From: JAZDLC01 sp043802345
GTDB taxonomy: Bacteria; Planctomycetota; B15-G4; JADJEK01
Assembly (NCBI GenBank): GCA_043802345.1
Contig: JAZDLC010000039.1
Span: 1 to 6,212, forward strand
DNA: 6,212 nucleotides
Direction: 5' to 3'
Under the pieces are notes generated by a model. It searched no databases and was not told where the DNA came from. It saw only the letters and a program-made list of their open reading frames with translations. The stretch's first letter is position 1. Every line of letters begins with the position of its first letter. A program made the translations under genes and the position numbers. Positions 1-6,129 of the stretch are shown piece by piece.

Positions 1-2
1 TG

Positions 3-209
3 ACGCGCGAGTTCGACCGCGAAATCGATGGCGCCTCGGAGAGGCTGCGCGCGGGGTATGCGCCGTATCTGACGTTCTATCGGGCCGAGACCGCGTTCCT
101 GGCCGAGAGCGAAGAAAGCGCGAAGGCTCTCAAGATGCGACTGCTCGGCGTCATCGACTCCGTGCAGGCGCTCTCCGGCGACGCGCCGGCGGAGTCGAAA
201 CCGGAATGA
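3..209 (+). CDS. 3' end of an unrecognised gene (partial)
   Basis: An open frame enters from the left edge and ends at TGA 207-209, giving 68 residues (starting TREFDREIDG, ending PAESKPE). It has no internal stop. The visible part is charged and looks helical, rich in Glu, Arg, Ala and Leu, with a short Pro/Glu-containing tail. No membrane segment or known motif is visible. Its stop codon overlaps the ATG of the lipoprotein gene in an ATGA arrangement, which suggests translational coupling and one transcript. This overlap is the main support for the frame. The 5' part lies outside the window, so family and function cannot be assigned. Confidence 0.6.
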   Translation, partial: TREFDREIDGASERLRAGYAPYLTFYRAETAFLAESEESAKALKMRLLGVIDSVQALSGDAPAESKPE

Positions 210-943
210 AAGCCCGTGCGCTGCCCCTGCTGGCCCTCCCGCTGCTCCTCCTCGTGGGGTGTGGCGGGCCGCTCGGCTACTATGGCACGACCCTCGGCAG
301 CATTGGCACATCCCTCGGGAACTACGGCAAGGCGCGGGCGCTCGACCTGCTGGATGTCGCTCCCGTCAGCCTGGCGGTCGGCTACGGCATCTCGGCCCAG
401 TTCCGGGCAACACCCTTCTTCGGCCAGGGCATCGGCCACACCAACAACTGGCGCGTGGGCACAGGGGAGCAGCGGTTCGGCCCGCTCTGGTACGAGAAGG
501 AACGGGGCTTCCCGATCATCGGGTACTACCGGTTCCAGTCGTATCAGGGCGTGGAGAGCCGCATCCCCGGCGGGGATCCGATCTACTTCGATGAAACCAG
601 CCGCTATCGCGCCAGCCTGCTCCGCATCTTTCCCGCCATGTCCCGGGAGGGTCAGATCTGGTACCCCTTCTTGCCGCCCTACCACATCAAGGCGGCCTTC
701 GAGTGGCCACGGTGGTCGATCTGGAACCTGTTGAACGTGGAGGCCGGCGTGTTCGCCGGTGTCGTGGGTGTCCGCGCCGCGGTCTCCCCTCTCCAGATCG
801 TGGACTTCGTCTTGGGCATCATCACCCTCGATTTCGCCAACGACGATCCCCGGATCCTGCGTCCGCTCTGGCCGGATCCGGCCGCCCCGTCCTCGTTCGG
901 GCAAGGAGGCGCGGACCCGGAACCGACCGTGGCAGGCGACTGA
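206..943 (+). CDS. Outer-membrane-type lipoprotein of unknown function
   Basis: This encodes 245 residues. The N-terminus is a lipoprotein signal: Lys/Arg at positions 2 and 4, a Leu-rich core, and the lipobox LVGC with the acylated cysteine at residue 19. There is no Asp at +2 (Gly follows), so under the E. coli rule it would go to the outer membrane. The mature protein begins with Gly/Tyr-rich sequence, then an AxFxATPFFGQGIG-like stretch and the segment FGPLWYEKERGFPIIGYY. Near the end, SPLQIVDFVLGIITLDFANDD is followed by a Pro-rich tail. This pattern (ATPF, WYE, VDFxLG, then LD and DD) resembles uncharacterised lipoproteins I associate with Planctomycetes and similar phyla; I know no assigned function. 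The start is set by the ATGA overlap with the upstream gene, with GGAG at 191-194 as a rather distant ribosome site. No partner gene indicates a role. Confidence 0.85.
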   Translation: MKARALPLLALPLLLLVGCGGPLGYYGTTLGSIGTSLGNYGKARALDLLDVAPVSLAVGYGISAQFRATPFFGQGIGHTNNWRVGTGEQRFGPLWYEKERGFPIIGYYRFQSYQGVESRIPGGDPIYFDETSRYRASLLRIFPAMSREGQIWYPFLPPYHIKAAFEWPRWSIWNLLNVEAGVFAGVVGVRAAVSPLQIVDFVLGIITLDFANDDPRILRPLWPDPAAPSSFGQGGADPEPTVAGD

Positions 944-956
944 AGACCGCCGGTCT
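944..956 (+). other. Short hairpin directly after the lipoprotein stop codon
   Basis: AGACC (944-948) pairs with GGTCT (952-956) around a 3-nt loop, starting at the base after the TGA. The stem is only 5 bp and the following bases are GGCACCCCCC rather than a T tract. It is a weak candidate for a transcript end or 3' stabiliser and could be chance. Confidence 0.2.
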
Positions 957-1036
957 GGCACCCCCCTGGCGCTCGATTTGAGCCGATTTCACCTGTTGCC
1001 CCGGAGAGGCCGGCGCGTCTTCTCAAGAACAAACAC

Positions 1037-1068
1037 TTGACGAACGCGTCCCGGATTGCCACTAGATC
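1037..1068 (+). promoter_or_regulatory. Weak candidate promoter upstream of topA
   Basis: TTGACG (1037-1042) matches the sigma-70 -35 box at 5 of 6 positions. The only -10-like sequence at useful distance lies in CTAGATC (1062-1068), at a spacing of 19-20 nt, which is long. The spacer of about 230 bp between the lipoprotein and topA suggests that topA has its own promoter, but this candidate is weak. Confidence 0.2.
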
Positions 1069-1106
1069 TGTCGCCACGGTTCCGGCCGCGGCTTCGCCCG
1101 GCATTC

Positions 1107-1130
1107 CGGCCTGACCCAGGGGTCAGGCCG
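1107..1130. repeat. Perfect 11-bp inverted repeat, REP-like or terminator-like, upstream of topA
   Basis: CGGCCTGACCC (1107-1117) is exactly mirrored by GGGTCAGGCCG (1120-1130) with AG between. In RNA this would fold as about 10 bp with a CAGG loop. It is followed at once by the AT-rich TAAATTATTA (1131-1140), the most AT-rich stretch in the spacer. The next sequence has no run of T, so a classical rho-independent terminator is doubtful. GGGGTCAGGC-type palindromes occur, to my recollection, as dispersed repeats associated with REP/RAYT elements in environmental bacteria; that link is inference. It may also be a protein-binding operator for topA. Confidence 0.5.
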
Positions 1131-1160
1131 TAAATTATTACATGACAGCATTTTAGATAG
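1131..1160 (+). promoter_or_regulatory. AT-rich topA leader with possible promoter elements
   Basis: This 30-bp island (TAAATTATTACATGACAG followed by CATTTTAGATAG) stands out from its GC-rich surroundings. It contains ATGACA (1142-1147, -35-like) and TAAATT or TTAGAT (-10-like), but no pair has correct spacing. The 13 nt before the topA ATG contain no Shine-Dalgarno sequence, so topA may have a very short leader or depend on another initiation signal. Confidence 0.25.
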
Positions 1161-1173
1161 CGTACGCCCCACC

Positions 1174-3420
1174 ATGAGCAAGAACCTGGTCATTGTCGAG
1201 TCTCCTGCGAAGGCCCGGACCATCAACAAATACCTGGGAAAGGGCTTCGTGGTGAAGGCGTCGATGGGCCATGTTCGGGACCTCCCCAAGGGTTCGCTCG
1301 GCATCGACCCCGAAAACGATTTTGCCACCAAGTACCTGGTCATCCGGACCCGCAGCGCGATCGTCAAGGAGCTGAAGCAGGCGGCCAAGTCCTCGGACGC
1401 TGTCTATCTCGCGCCTGACCCGGACCGGGAAGGGGAGGCGATCGCCTGGCATCTGATCCATGCGCTCGACCTTCCGGAGGAGAAGGTCTATCGCGTCTCC
1501 TTCAACGAGATCACGAAAAGGGCCGTCCAGGAGGCCCTCCAGAATCCAGGCCGGGTCAACGAGGATCTGGTGAACGCCCAGCAGGCACGCCGCATCCTCG
1601 ACCGCCTGGTGGGATACAAGCTCTCCCCCCTGCTCTGGGAGAAGATCGCCCGGGGGCTCTCCGCCGGGCGGGTCCAGACCGTGGCCGTGCGCCTGGTGGT
1701 CGAGAGGGAGCTGGAGATCCGCGCCTTCCAGCCCGAGGAGTACTGGAAGGTCGAGGCCTTCCTTTCGAAGCAGGGCGCGCTGAGCCTCGCCGAGGGTGAG
1801 GAGTGCAAGGAAGACGATCCGAATCTGTTCGTGGCCGAACTGCGCAGGCAGGACGGCAAGCCGATCGAGCTCGCGGACGCGGCCGCCACCGACAAGGTGT
1901 TGGAGGAGCTGAAGGGCCGGGAGTTCCGGGTCACCTCCGTCGACCGCAAGAAGAAGTCGGTCAAGCCACCCCCTCCGTTCTCCACCTCCCTCTTGCAGCA
2001 GCAGGCCTCCACGCACATGCGGTTCAGCGCCAAGAAGACCATGCGGGTGGCCCAGCAGCTGTACGAAGGAATCGATGTGGGCGGGTCGGACGGTCACGTG
2101 GGCCTGATCACCTACATGCGAACCGACTCCTTCCGCCTGGCGGATGAGGCGATCCAGGGCGCGCGGAAGCACATCAGCGACGTCTACGGCGAGCAGTATG
2201 TCCCGGCGCAGCCAAACGTCTACGCGGCCAGAAAGGGTGCCCAGGAGGCCCACGAGGCGATCCGGCCCACCAATATCGAGCGCACCCCGGAGGCGATGAA
2301 GGGGCATCTGAGCCACGATCAGTACCGGCTCTACCGGCTGATCTGGCAGCGGGTCGTTGCCAGCCAGATGAAGAGCGCTGTCTTCGACCAGACTTCCGTG
2401 ACCATTGATGCCGGCGCCTACGGCTTCGCGACCAGCGGCCGAGTGCTGGTCTTCGACGGGCACCTCAAGCTCAGCGGCGTGGACAAGAGTTCCGGTGACC
2501 AGACCCTTCCGGATCTCTCGGAAGGGGAACTGCTCGACATGCACAAGATCGATCACACCCAGCACTTCACCCAGCCCCCCTCGAGATACTCGGAGGCGAC
2601 CCTCGTCCGGGCACTGGAGAAGAACGGCATCGGCCGCCCCTCGACCTACGCCAGCATCCTGTCCACCATCCAGGACCGGGGGTACGTCAAGTTGGTCGAG
2701 CGCAAGTTCCACGCGTCCGAGCTGGGCGAGGTGGTTACCGAATCACTCGTCACGCACTTCCCCGGCATCTTCGACTACGCATTCACGGCCGGCATGGAGT
2801 CGAAACTCGACCTGATCGGGGAGAAGAAGGCGGACTGGCTCACGGTCGTGCGCGAGTTCTACAACCTCCTCGCCTCCAACCTGGTCGAGGCGGAAGAGAA
2901 GATGCTCAATCTGAAGGTCCAGCCCGCACCCAACGGGGAGACCTGTCCGGACTGCGGCAAGGAGATGTTACTGCGGTTCAACCGGTTCGGCCGCTTCCTG
3001 GGCTGCTCAGGCTACCCGGAGTGCAAGCATGTGCGGCGCATCACCCGGGACGGAGAGGTGGAAGAGAAGCGCCCGGAGCCGGAAGCCACGGACGAGGTGT
3101 GTGACAAGTGCCAGTCGAAGATGGTGATTCGCACGGGCCGCCGGGGACGGTTCATGGCCTGCTCCGCCTGGCCCAAGTGCAAGAACACCTTCTCGCTGGA
3201 CCAGGACGGCAACCCGATCCGGCCCATCGTGTCGGAGATCCCGTGCGAGAAATGCGGAGAGATGCTCGTGGTCCGCTTCTCGAAGAGGGGCCCTTTCCTG
3301 GGCTGCCAGAACTTCCCCAAGTGCCGGGGAACCAAACAGTTGCCTCCGGAGATGAAGGACAGGGTCCGGCCGCCCCGGACCGCGGGGACGGACGAGGAGG
3401 AACCGGTCCCGGTCGGTTGA
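1174..3420 (+). CDS. topA: DNA topoisomerase I (type IA, omega protein)
   Basis: This encodes 748 residues. It relaxes negatively supercoiled DNA by breaking and passing single strands through a 5'-phosphotyrosine intermediate, and acts in the nucleoid. The N-terminus NLVIVESPAKA (catalytic Glu9) and DPDREGEAIAW (Asp82, Asp84, Glu86) form the TOPRIM metal site. RRILDRLVGYKLSP (139-152) and GLSAGRVQT (161-169) are family motifs. The active-site tyrosine is Tyr314 in TYMRTDS. GRPSTYASI lies further on, within the ring-shaped core. Three C4 zinc ribbons follow: C591/C594/C611/C617, C643/C646/C663/C669 and C691/C694/C711/C717. The length falls between short Gram-positive forms (about 690) and E. 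coli (865). The start is fixed by the conserved N-terminus; no ribosome-binding site is visible upstream. No defects were seen. A large open frame on the opposite strand (1153-2712) is a GC-rich shadow. Confidence 0.98.
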   Translation: MSKNLVIVESPAKARTINKYLGKGFVVKASMGHVRDLPKGSLGIDPENDFATKYLVIRTRSAIVKELKQAAKSSDAVYLAPDPDREGEAIAWHLIHALDLPEEKVYRVSFNEITKRAVQEALQNPGRVNEDLVNAQQARRILDRLVGYKLSPLLWEKIARGLSAGRVQTVAVRLVVERELEIRAFQPEEYWKVEAFLSKQGALSLAEGEECKEDDPNLFVAELRRQDGKPIELADAAATDKVLEELKGREFRVTSVDRKKKSVKPPPPFSTSLLQQQASTHMRFSAKKTMRVAQQLYEGIDVGGSDGHVGLITYMRTDSFRLADEAIQGARKHISDVYGEQYVPAQPNVYAARKGAQEAHEAIRPTNIERTPEAMKGHLSHDQYRLYRLIWQRVVASQMKSAVFDQTSVTIDAGAYGFATSGRVLVFDGHLKLSGVDKSSGDQTLPDLSEGELLDMHKIDHTQHFTQPPSRYSEATLVRALEKNGIGRPSTYASILSTIQDRGYVKLVERKFHASELGEVVTESLVTHFPGIFDYAFTAGMESKLDLIGEKKADWLTVVREFYNLLASNLVEAEEKMLNLKVQPAPNGETCPDCGKEMLLRFNRFGRFLGCSGYPECKHVRRITRDGEVEEKRPEPEATDEVCDKCQSKMVIRTGRRGRFMACSAWPKCKNTFSLDQDGNPIRPIVSEIPCEKCGEMLVVRFSKRGPFLGCQNFPKCRGTKQLPPEMKDRVRPPRTAGTDEEEPVPVG

Positions 3421-3437
3421 TCGGCGCGGGAGCCGCC

Positions 3438-3459
3438 GCCGCCGGATCTTCGGCGGTTT
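3438..3459 (+). terminator. Candidate rho-independent terminator after topA
   Basis: CCGCCG (3439-3444) pairs with CGGCGG (3451-3456) around GATCTT, with one added G-U pair at 3438/3457. It is followed by TTTC. It sits 18 nt after the topA stop codon. The stem is short and the T tract has only three bases, so termination may be inefficient, allowing some read-through into the pseudopilin gene. Confidence 0.4.
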
Positions 3460-3479
3460 CCCTCAAGGTTCCGGTGCGC

Positions 3480-3507
3480 GCGGGCGATGCAACACTGATT
3501 CGCCCGC
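3480..3507 (+). other. Inverted repeat in the pseudopilin leader
   Basis: GCGGGCGA (3480-3487) is perfectly mirrored by TCGCCCGC (3500-3507) with a 12-nt loop. It ends 26 nt before the ATG of the pseudopilin gene and does not cover the ribosome site at 3522-3525. It could be an operator or a 5' leader hairpin, or a second part of the topA terminator. There is no T tract. Confidence 0.35.
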
Positions 3508-3533
3508 ATTCCCATGCCACCGGAGAACCGCAC

Positions 3534-4052
3534 ATGAGTGGACGTGACCGTGGTTTCACGCTGATCGAGATGGTCGTGGTCGTCGCCATCATCGTCGCCC
3601 TGGCCGGTGTGCTCGTGCCGATCGTGACCAACGAGTTGATGGACGCCAGGAAGACCACCGCTCAGGCGGACGTGAACCGGCTGGCCACGGCCGTGACCCA
3701 GTTCATCAAGGACACTTCGTACGCTCCCACCGGGAAGAACGGAGCCTTGAGCTACCACTATCTCCACTCAGAGGGCACTGAACCTACTGCCAACTCCTTC
3801 GCCTCCGCCAGGGGCAGCGACCTCAGGAACTTCTTGACCACGAACGCGCTCGGGACCCAGGGCTGGAAGGGACCGTACCTCCAGGAGTTGGGGGCGGATC
3901 CGTGGGGCAGCCAGTATCTGGTCAATGTCCACGGGTTCGCCACCAGCGAGGAACGCGCGTGGGTGCTCTCGTCCGGCCCGAACCGAAAGGTCGACACCGG
4001 GGTCGCGGACACTTCGCCGCGGGGAGATGACATCGCCATCTTCCTCGAGTAG
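3534..4052 (+). CDS. Type II secretion GspG-like major pseudopilin
   Basis: This encodes 172 residues. The prepilin leader is short (MSGRDRG), cut by prepilin peptidase between Gly7 and Phe8. The mature end is FTLIEM, with Glu12 at the conserved +5 position, followed by a hydrophobic helix to about residue 31 that anchors in the inner membrane and builds the pilus core. The C-terminal part contains GPYLQELGADPWGSQY (Asp122-Gly125 is the DPWG motif), then a segment resembling the Ca-binding loop region of GspG and a terminal DDIAIF. These features favour GspG over a generic type IV pilin, though it is longer than many. GGAG (3522-3525) lies 8 nt before the ATG and sets the start. No gsp neighbours are present, so it may be an orphan pseudopilin matured by a peptidase encoded elsewhere. 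The frame stays open upstream into topA, but that part is shadow. Confidence 0.9.
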   Translation: MSGRDRGFTLIEMVVVVAIIVALAGVLVPIVTNELMDARKTTAQADVNRLATAVTQFIKDTSYAPTGKNGALSYHYLHSEGTEPTANSFASARGSDLRNFLTTNALGTQGWKGPYLQELGADPWGSQYLVNVHGFATSEERAWVLSSGPNRKVDTGVADTSPRGDDIAIFLE

Positions 4053-4077
4053 CGGCCGGCCGGGACTCGAGGAAGGT
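4038..4077 (+). terminator. Strong hairpin enclosing the pseudopilin stop codon
   Basis: CTTCCTCGAGT (4040-4050) is perfectly complementary to ACTCGAGGAAG (4065-4075). The stem can be extended outward by a G-U and an A-U pair. Within the loop, CGGCCGGCCG (4053-4062) is itself a palindrome that can add 3 bp. The TAG stop (4050-4052) lies at the top of the stem, so the last codons are part of the structure. No T tract follows, so this is either a terminator lacking a U tail or an mRNA 3' stabiliser. It separates the pseudopilin from the next gene. Confidence 0.5.
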
Positions 4078-4114
4078 CGGCCAGAGCTGCTCGCCACCAC
4101 CCATTTCCGAGGTA

Positions 4115-4138
4115 TCCTTGGGGCGATGACTCCAAGGA
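4115..4138 (+). other. Hairpin in the leader of the L12-like gene
   Basis: TCCTTGGGG (4115-4123) pairs with CTCCAAGGA (4130-4138): nine pairs, one of them G-U, around a 6-nt loop CGATGA. It lies 40 nt before the ATG at 4179. No T tract follows, so it is more likely a 5' leader or regulatory structure than a terminator. A second small one, GCGAT/ATCGC (4151-4155 and 4159-4163), follows just before the ribosome site. Confidence 0.35.
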
Positions 4139-4166
4139 CCTGACTGGACGGCGATCGGATCGCGTG

Positions 4167-4171
4167 AGGAG
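4167..4171 (+). promoter_or_regulatory. Ribosome-binding site that sets the start at 4179
   Basis: AGGAG lies 7 nt before ATG 4179. A GTG at 4164 is in the same frame but would place this site inside the gene and add five residues without family support. The ATG is therefore the better start. Confidence 0.7.
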
Positions 4172-4178
4172 AAGCGGA

Positions 4179-4496
4179 ATGACAAGTTACCAGGTCACGG
4201 TGTCGTCGGTTTCGGACAAGACGGTCGCTCTGCTCAGGTCGCTGAGCCTCGTGGCCGGCCTGGGGCTGAGGGACGGCAAGCACTTGCTCGACAACCTTGT
4301 CGAGTCGCTGCCGTGCGTGCTGGTCGCGGGAATCGATCAGGCCGTGGCCGACCCGGGTCGGAGGATTCGTTCGAGAGCCAGCCAGGATCAGTCTGCTTGG
4401 AGCGGACCAGCGGAATCCGGTTCGAGTACGAGTACGAAGAACGCGAGGGACGGCTGCGATTCCATCGGCTGCCGCGAGAAACTCACAGACAAGTAA
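4179..4496 (+). CDS. Small L7/L12 C-terminal-domain-like protein, probably frameshifted
   Basis: The uninterrupted frame gives 105 residues. Residues 1-58 resemble the C-terminal domain of ribosomal protein L7/L12: a beta strand YQVTV, then a helix leading to AGLGLRDGK (compare TGLGLKEAK), then LVES and a VLVAGIDQ strand/turn, with a few extra residues (HLLD) after the Lys. From about Asp58 the frame turns into low-complexity Ser/Arg sequence. The expected last part of the domain appears in the +1 frame from 4354: RVGGFVREPARISLL, comparable to KKALEEAGAEVEV of L12. The third frame then reads FEYEYEEREGRLRFHRLPRE and ends at 4513 with ATGA overlapping the next start. The shift point is a CCCGGG tract (4352-4357). 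It is not the ribosomal rplL: it lacks the N-terminal dimerisation domain and hinge. Stand-alone proteins of this fold have no firmly assigned function. Either a degraded gene or a sequencing indel is likely. Confidence 0.55.
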   Translation: MTSYQVTVSSVSDKTVALLRSLSLVAGLGLRDGKHLLDNLVESLPCVLVAGIDQAVADPGRRIRSRASQDQSAWSGPAESGSSTSTKNARDGCDSIGCREKLTDK

Positions 4497-4509
4497 CCCG
4501 GAGGACTTC

Positions 4510-6036
4510 ATGAAGACAGCAGCCCTTGCCCTCATCCTTCTCCTCCTCTACGCCCCCCAAGCCTTTCCCGCAGAGGAACCGGCCTGCCGCGACCTCTACG
4601 CCGACACCTGGGTGGGGACCGATGCCCTCGGCAGAACCATGCCCGGCATCGCCGAAGTAGGCCCGGTCAAGGACGGCCAGCGCCGCGTCGTGGGGATCTT
4701 CTACATCGCCTGGCACCGCGACGCCCTGGGCGCCCTGAAGAGCCCCTATGCCGCGGATGTCAGCAAGGTGCTGGCGAACGACCCGAAGGCGCGTTTCGAC
4801 GCCGGGCACCCGCTCTGGACGGAAGGCTCGTACCACTGGGGCGAACCGGAGATGGGGTACTTCCTGAGCAAGGACGAGTACGTCATCCGCAAGGACATGT
4901 CGATGCTCGCCGACGCCGGCGTCGATGTGCTCGTCATGGATGTCACCAATGCGGTCCGGTACTGGGATGAGTGGGACGTCATCTTCCCGGTCATGCAGAA
5001 GATGAAGGCCGAAGGGAACAAGGTCCCGCAGTTCTGCTTCTGGGCCTTCAACGGCCCGGTCATCACCGTGGTGCAGGATCTGTATGAGAGGATCTACGAA
5101 GAGAACCGGTACAGGGACCTCTGGTTCTACTGGGACGGCAAGCCGCTGCTGCTCTACAACGGGACGCCCAGCGTGGACGCCAACCAGGGCGGCCTGCGCC
5201 ACCCCAACCCGCACCACGACCCCGCCGCGAGCACCGACCCGGAGCACCCGCGCTACGGCGACCCCGCCTACACCGAGGAGTACTACACCGACTACACGCA
5301 GGCGGTGAAGGAGTTCTTCACGCTGCGGACCATGTGGTGGGGCTACCACCAGTGGGCGGGCAAGCGTTTCGTCGGCACGGAAGACAACTGGAGCTTCGGC
5401 TACGACCTCGGGCATCAACCGGTTCGAGAGATGGACCCGGACGACCTGGTCTCGACGCATGAGGGCGTCAAGGAGGAAGCCGCCGTCACGCCCGCGCAGC
5501 ATCCGTCGAGCCTCGTCGGCAAGTCCTGGTCGCGGGAGCATGGTGAGCCCGGACTGAACGACCAGGATCTGCCGCGCCCCATCTTCGTGCCCTGGCTGGG
5601 CGAGACCGTGGAGAACCCCGAGGGGTACGGCATCTACTTCCAGGAACGATGGGACGAGGCGATCGCGGCCGACCCGCAGTTTCTCTACATCAACGACTGG
5701 AACGAGTGGACCGCGGGCAAATATCACCCCCCGGCAGGACAGACCTACCCCTTCATGCGCCGCGACGGCACCTACCGGTTCATCGACCAGTACAACGCCG
5801 AGTTCAACCGCTGCGTCCAGCCCATGAAGGGCGGGTACACCGACAACTACTACATGCAGATGGCCCAGAACATCCGGCGCTACAAGGGCGTCCGTCCCAT
5901 CCCGGTCTTGCGCGGGCTCCATGAGGTGGAGATCGACGGCACCTTCGTCGAGTGGGACGGAATCGGCGTCGAGTATCGCGATACCATCGGCGACACTTTT
6001 CACCGCGATTACCCGGGGTACGGTGGCCTCCACTAG
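4510..6036 (+). CDS. Secreted GH99/WbsX-like glycosidase-family protein, C-terminally truncated
   Basis: This encodes 508 residues. GGAGG (4500-4504) lies 5 nt before the ATG, and a signal peptide (Lys2, Leu-rich core, cut likely after Ala21 in AFPA) sends it across the inner membrane. An earlier in-frame start at 4297 is rejected because it would bury the signal peptide. The body looks like a TIM-barrel: GIFYIAWH (62-69), DVLVMDVTNA (139-148), WAFNGP (178-183), FYWDGKPLLLYNG (206-218) and FLYINDWNEWTAGKY (391-405). The last carries the WNEW signature (397-400; Glu399 a likely active-site residue) seen in GH99-like and WbsX-type domains, which act on, or are associated with, mannose-type and other surface polysaccharides. 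The substrate is unknown. At 473-508, VEIDGTFVEWDGIGVEYRD begins what in relatives I recall is a carbohydrate-binding, CBM9-like module, but translation stops after GYGGLH with TAG TAA in tandem. Most of that module is missing. Confidence 0.85.
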   Translation: MKTAALALILLLLYAPQAFPAEEPACRDLYADTWVGTDALGRTMPGIAEVGPVKDGQRRVVGIFYIAWHRDALGALKSPYAADVSKVLANDPKARFDAGHPLWTEGSYHWGEPEMGYFLSKDEYVIRKDMSMLADAGVDVLVMDVTNAVRYWDEWDVIFPVMQKMKAEGNKVPQFCFWAFNGPVITVVQDLYERIYEENRYRDLWFYWDGKPLLLYNGTPSVDANQGGLRHPNPHHDPAASTDPEHPRYGDPAYTEEYYTDYTQAVKEFFTLRTMWWGYHQWAGKRFVGTEDNWSFGYDLGHQPVREMDPDDLVSTHEGVKEEAAVTPAQHPSSLVGKSWSREHGEPGLNDQDLPRPIFVPWLGETVENPEGYGIYFQERWDEAIAADPQFLYINDWNEWTAGKYHPPAGQTYPFMRRDGTYRFIDQYNAEFNRCVQPMKGGYTDNYYMQMAQNIRRYKGVRPIPVLRGLHEVEIDGTFVEWDGIGVEYRDTIGDTFHRDYPGYGGLH

Positions 6037-6039
6037 TAA

Positions 6040-6065
6040 CCGTTCAGGGGTCGGATTCGGAACGG
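6040..6065. repeat. Inverted repeat at the end of the truncated GH99-like gene
   Basis: CCGTTC (6040-6045) is mirrored by GAACGG (6060-6065) around AGGGGTCGGATTCG. It begins 3 nt after the TAG stop. It shares the 8-mer CAGGGGTC with the palindrome upstream of topA (1117-1124 and 6045-6052). It could be a REP-like repeat, an insertion-element end or a terminator without T tract. No complete element is visible. Confidence 0.35.
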
Positions 6066-6129
6066 CCGCGGGCCCCATAGCGCTCAGATAAACTGACCCA
6101 CCCACGCTCAGCTCGAGTGATCCACCGCC

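Noticed and set aside
870..883. Perfect 14-bp palindrome GGCCGGATCCGGCC within the lipoprotein gene
   Set aside because: It lies inside coding sequence in GC-rich DNA and encodes ordinary residues (WPDPA). No link to any function is visible.
77..961. 294-residue minus-strand frame over the lipoprotein gene
   Set aside because: The + strand frame has a lipobox and an operon-style overlap. The minus frame has shadow composition and no motif.
1153..2712. 519-residue open frame on the minus strand over topA
   Set aside because: It is fully covered by topA, whose motifs are unmistakable. Long antisense frames are common in GC-rich genes, and its Asp/Leu/Gly/Val-rich composition is typical of such shadows.
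3108..3533. Upstream extension of the pseudopilin frame into topA
   Set aside because: The prepilin leader must be short and cleaved before FTLIE. ATG 3534 has a good ribosome site, and the upstream part overlaps the topA zinc ribbons in another frame.
4297..4509. N-terminal extension of the GH99-like protein from an upstream ATG at 4297
   Set aside because: It would place 71 Arg-rich residues before a clear signal peptide. The ATG at 4510 has GGAGG at proper spacing. Part of this extension is better read as the shifted end of the L12-like domain.
4483..6105. 540-residue open frame on the minus strand over the GH99-like gene
   Set aside because: It mirrors the strongly supported + strand gene, is rich in Val/Leu/Asp/Gly as shadows are, and shows no domain or start signal of its own.
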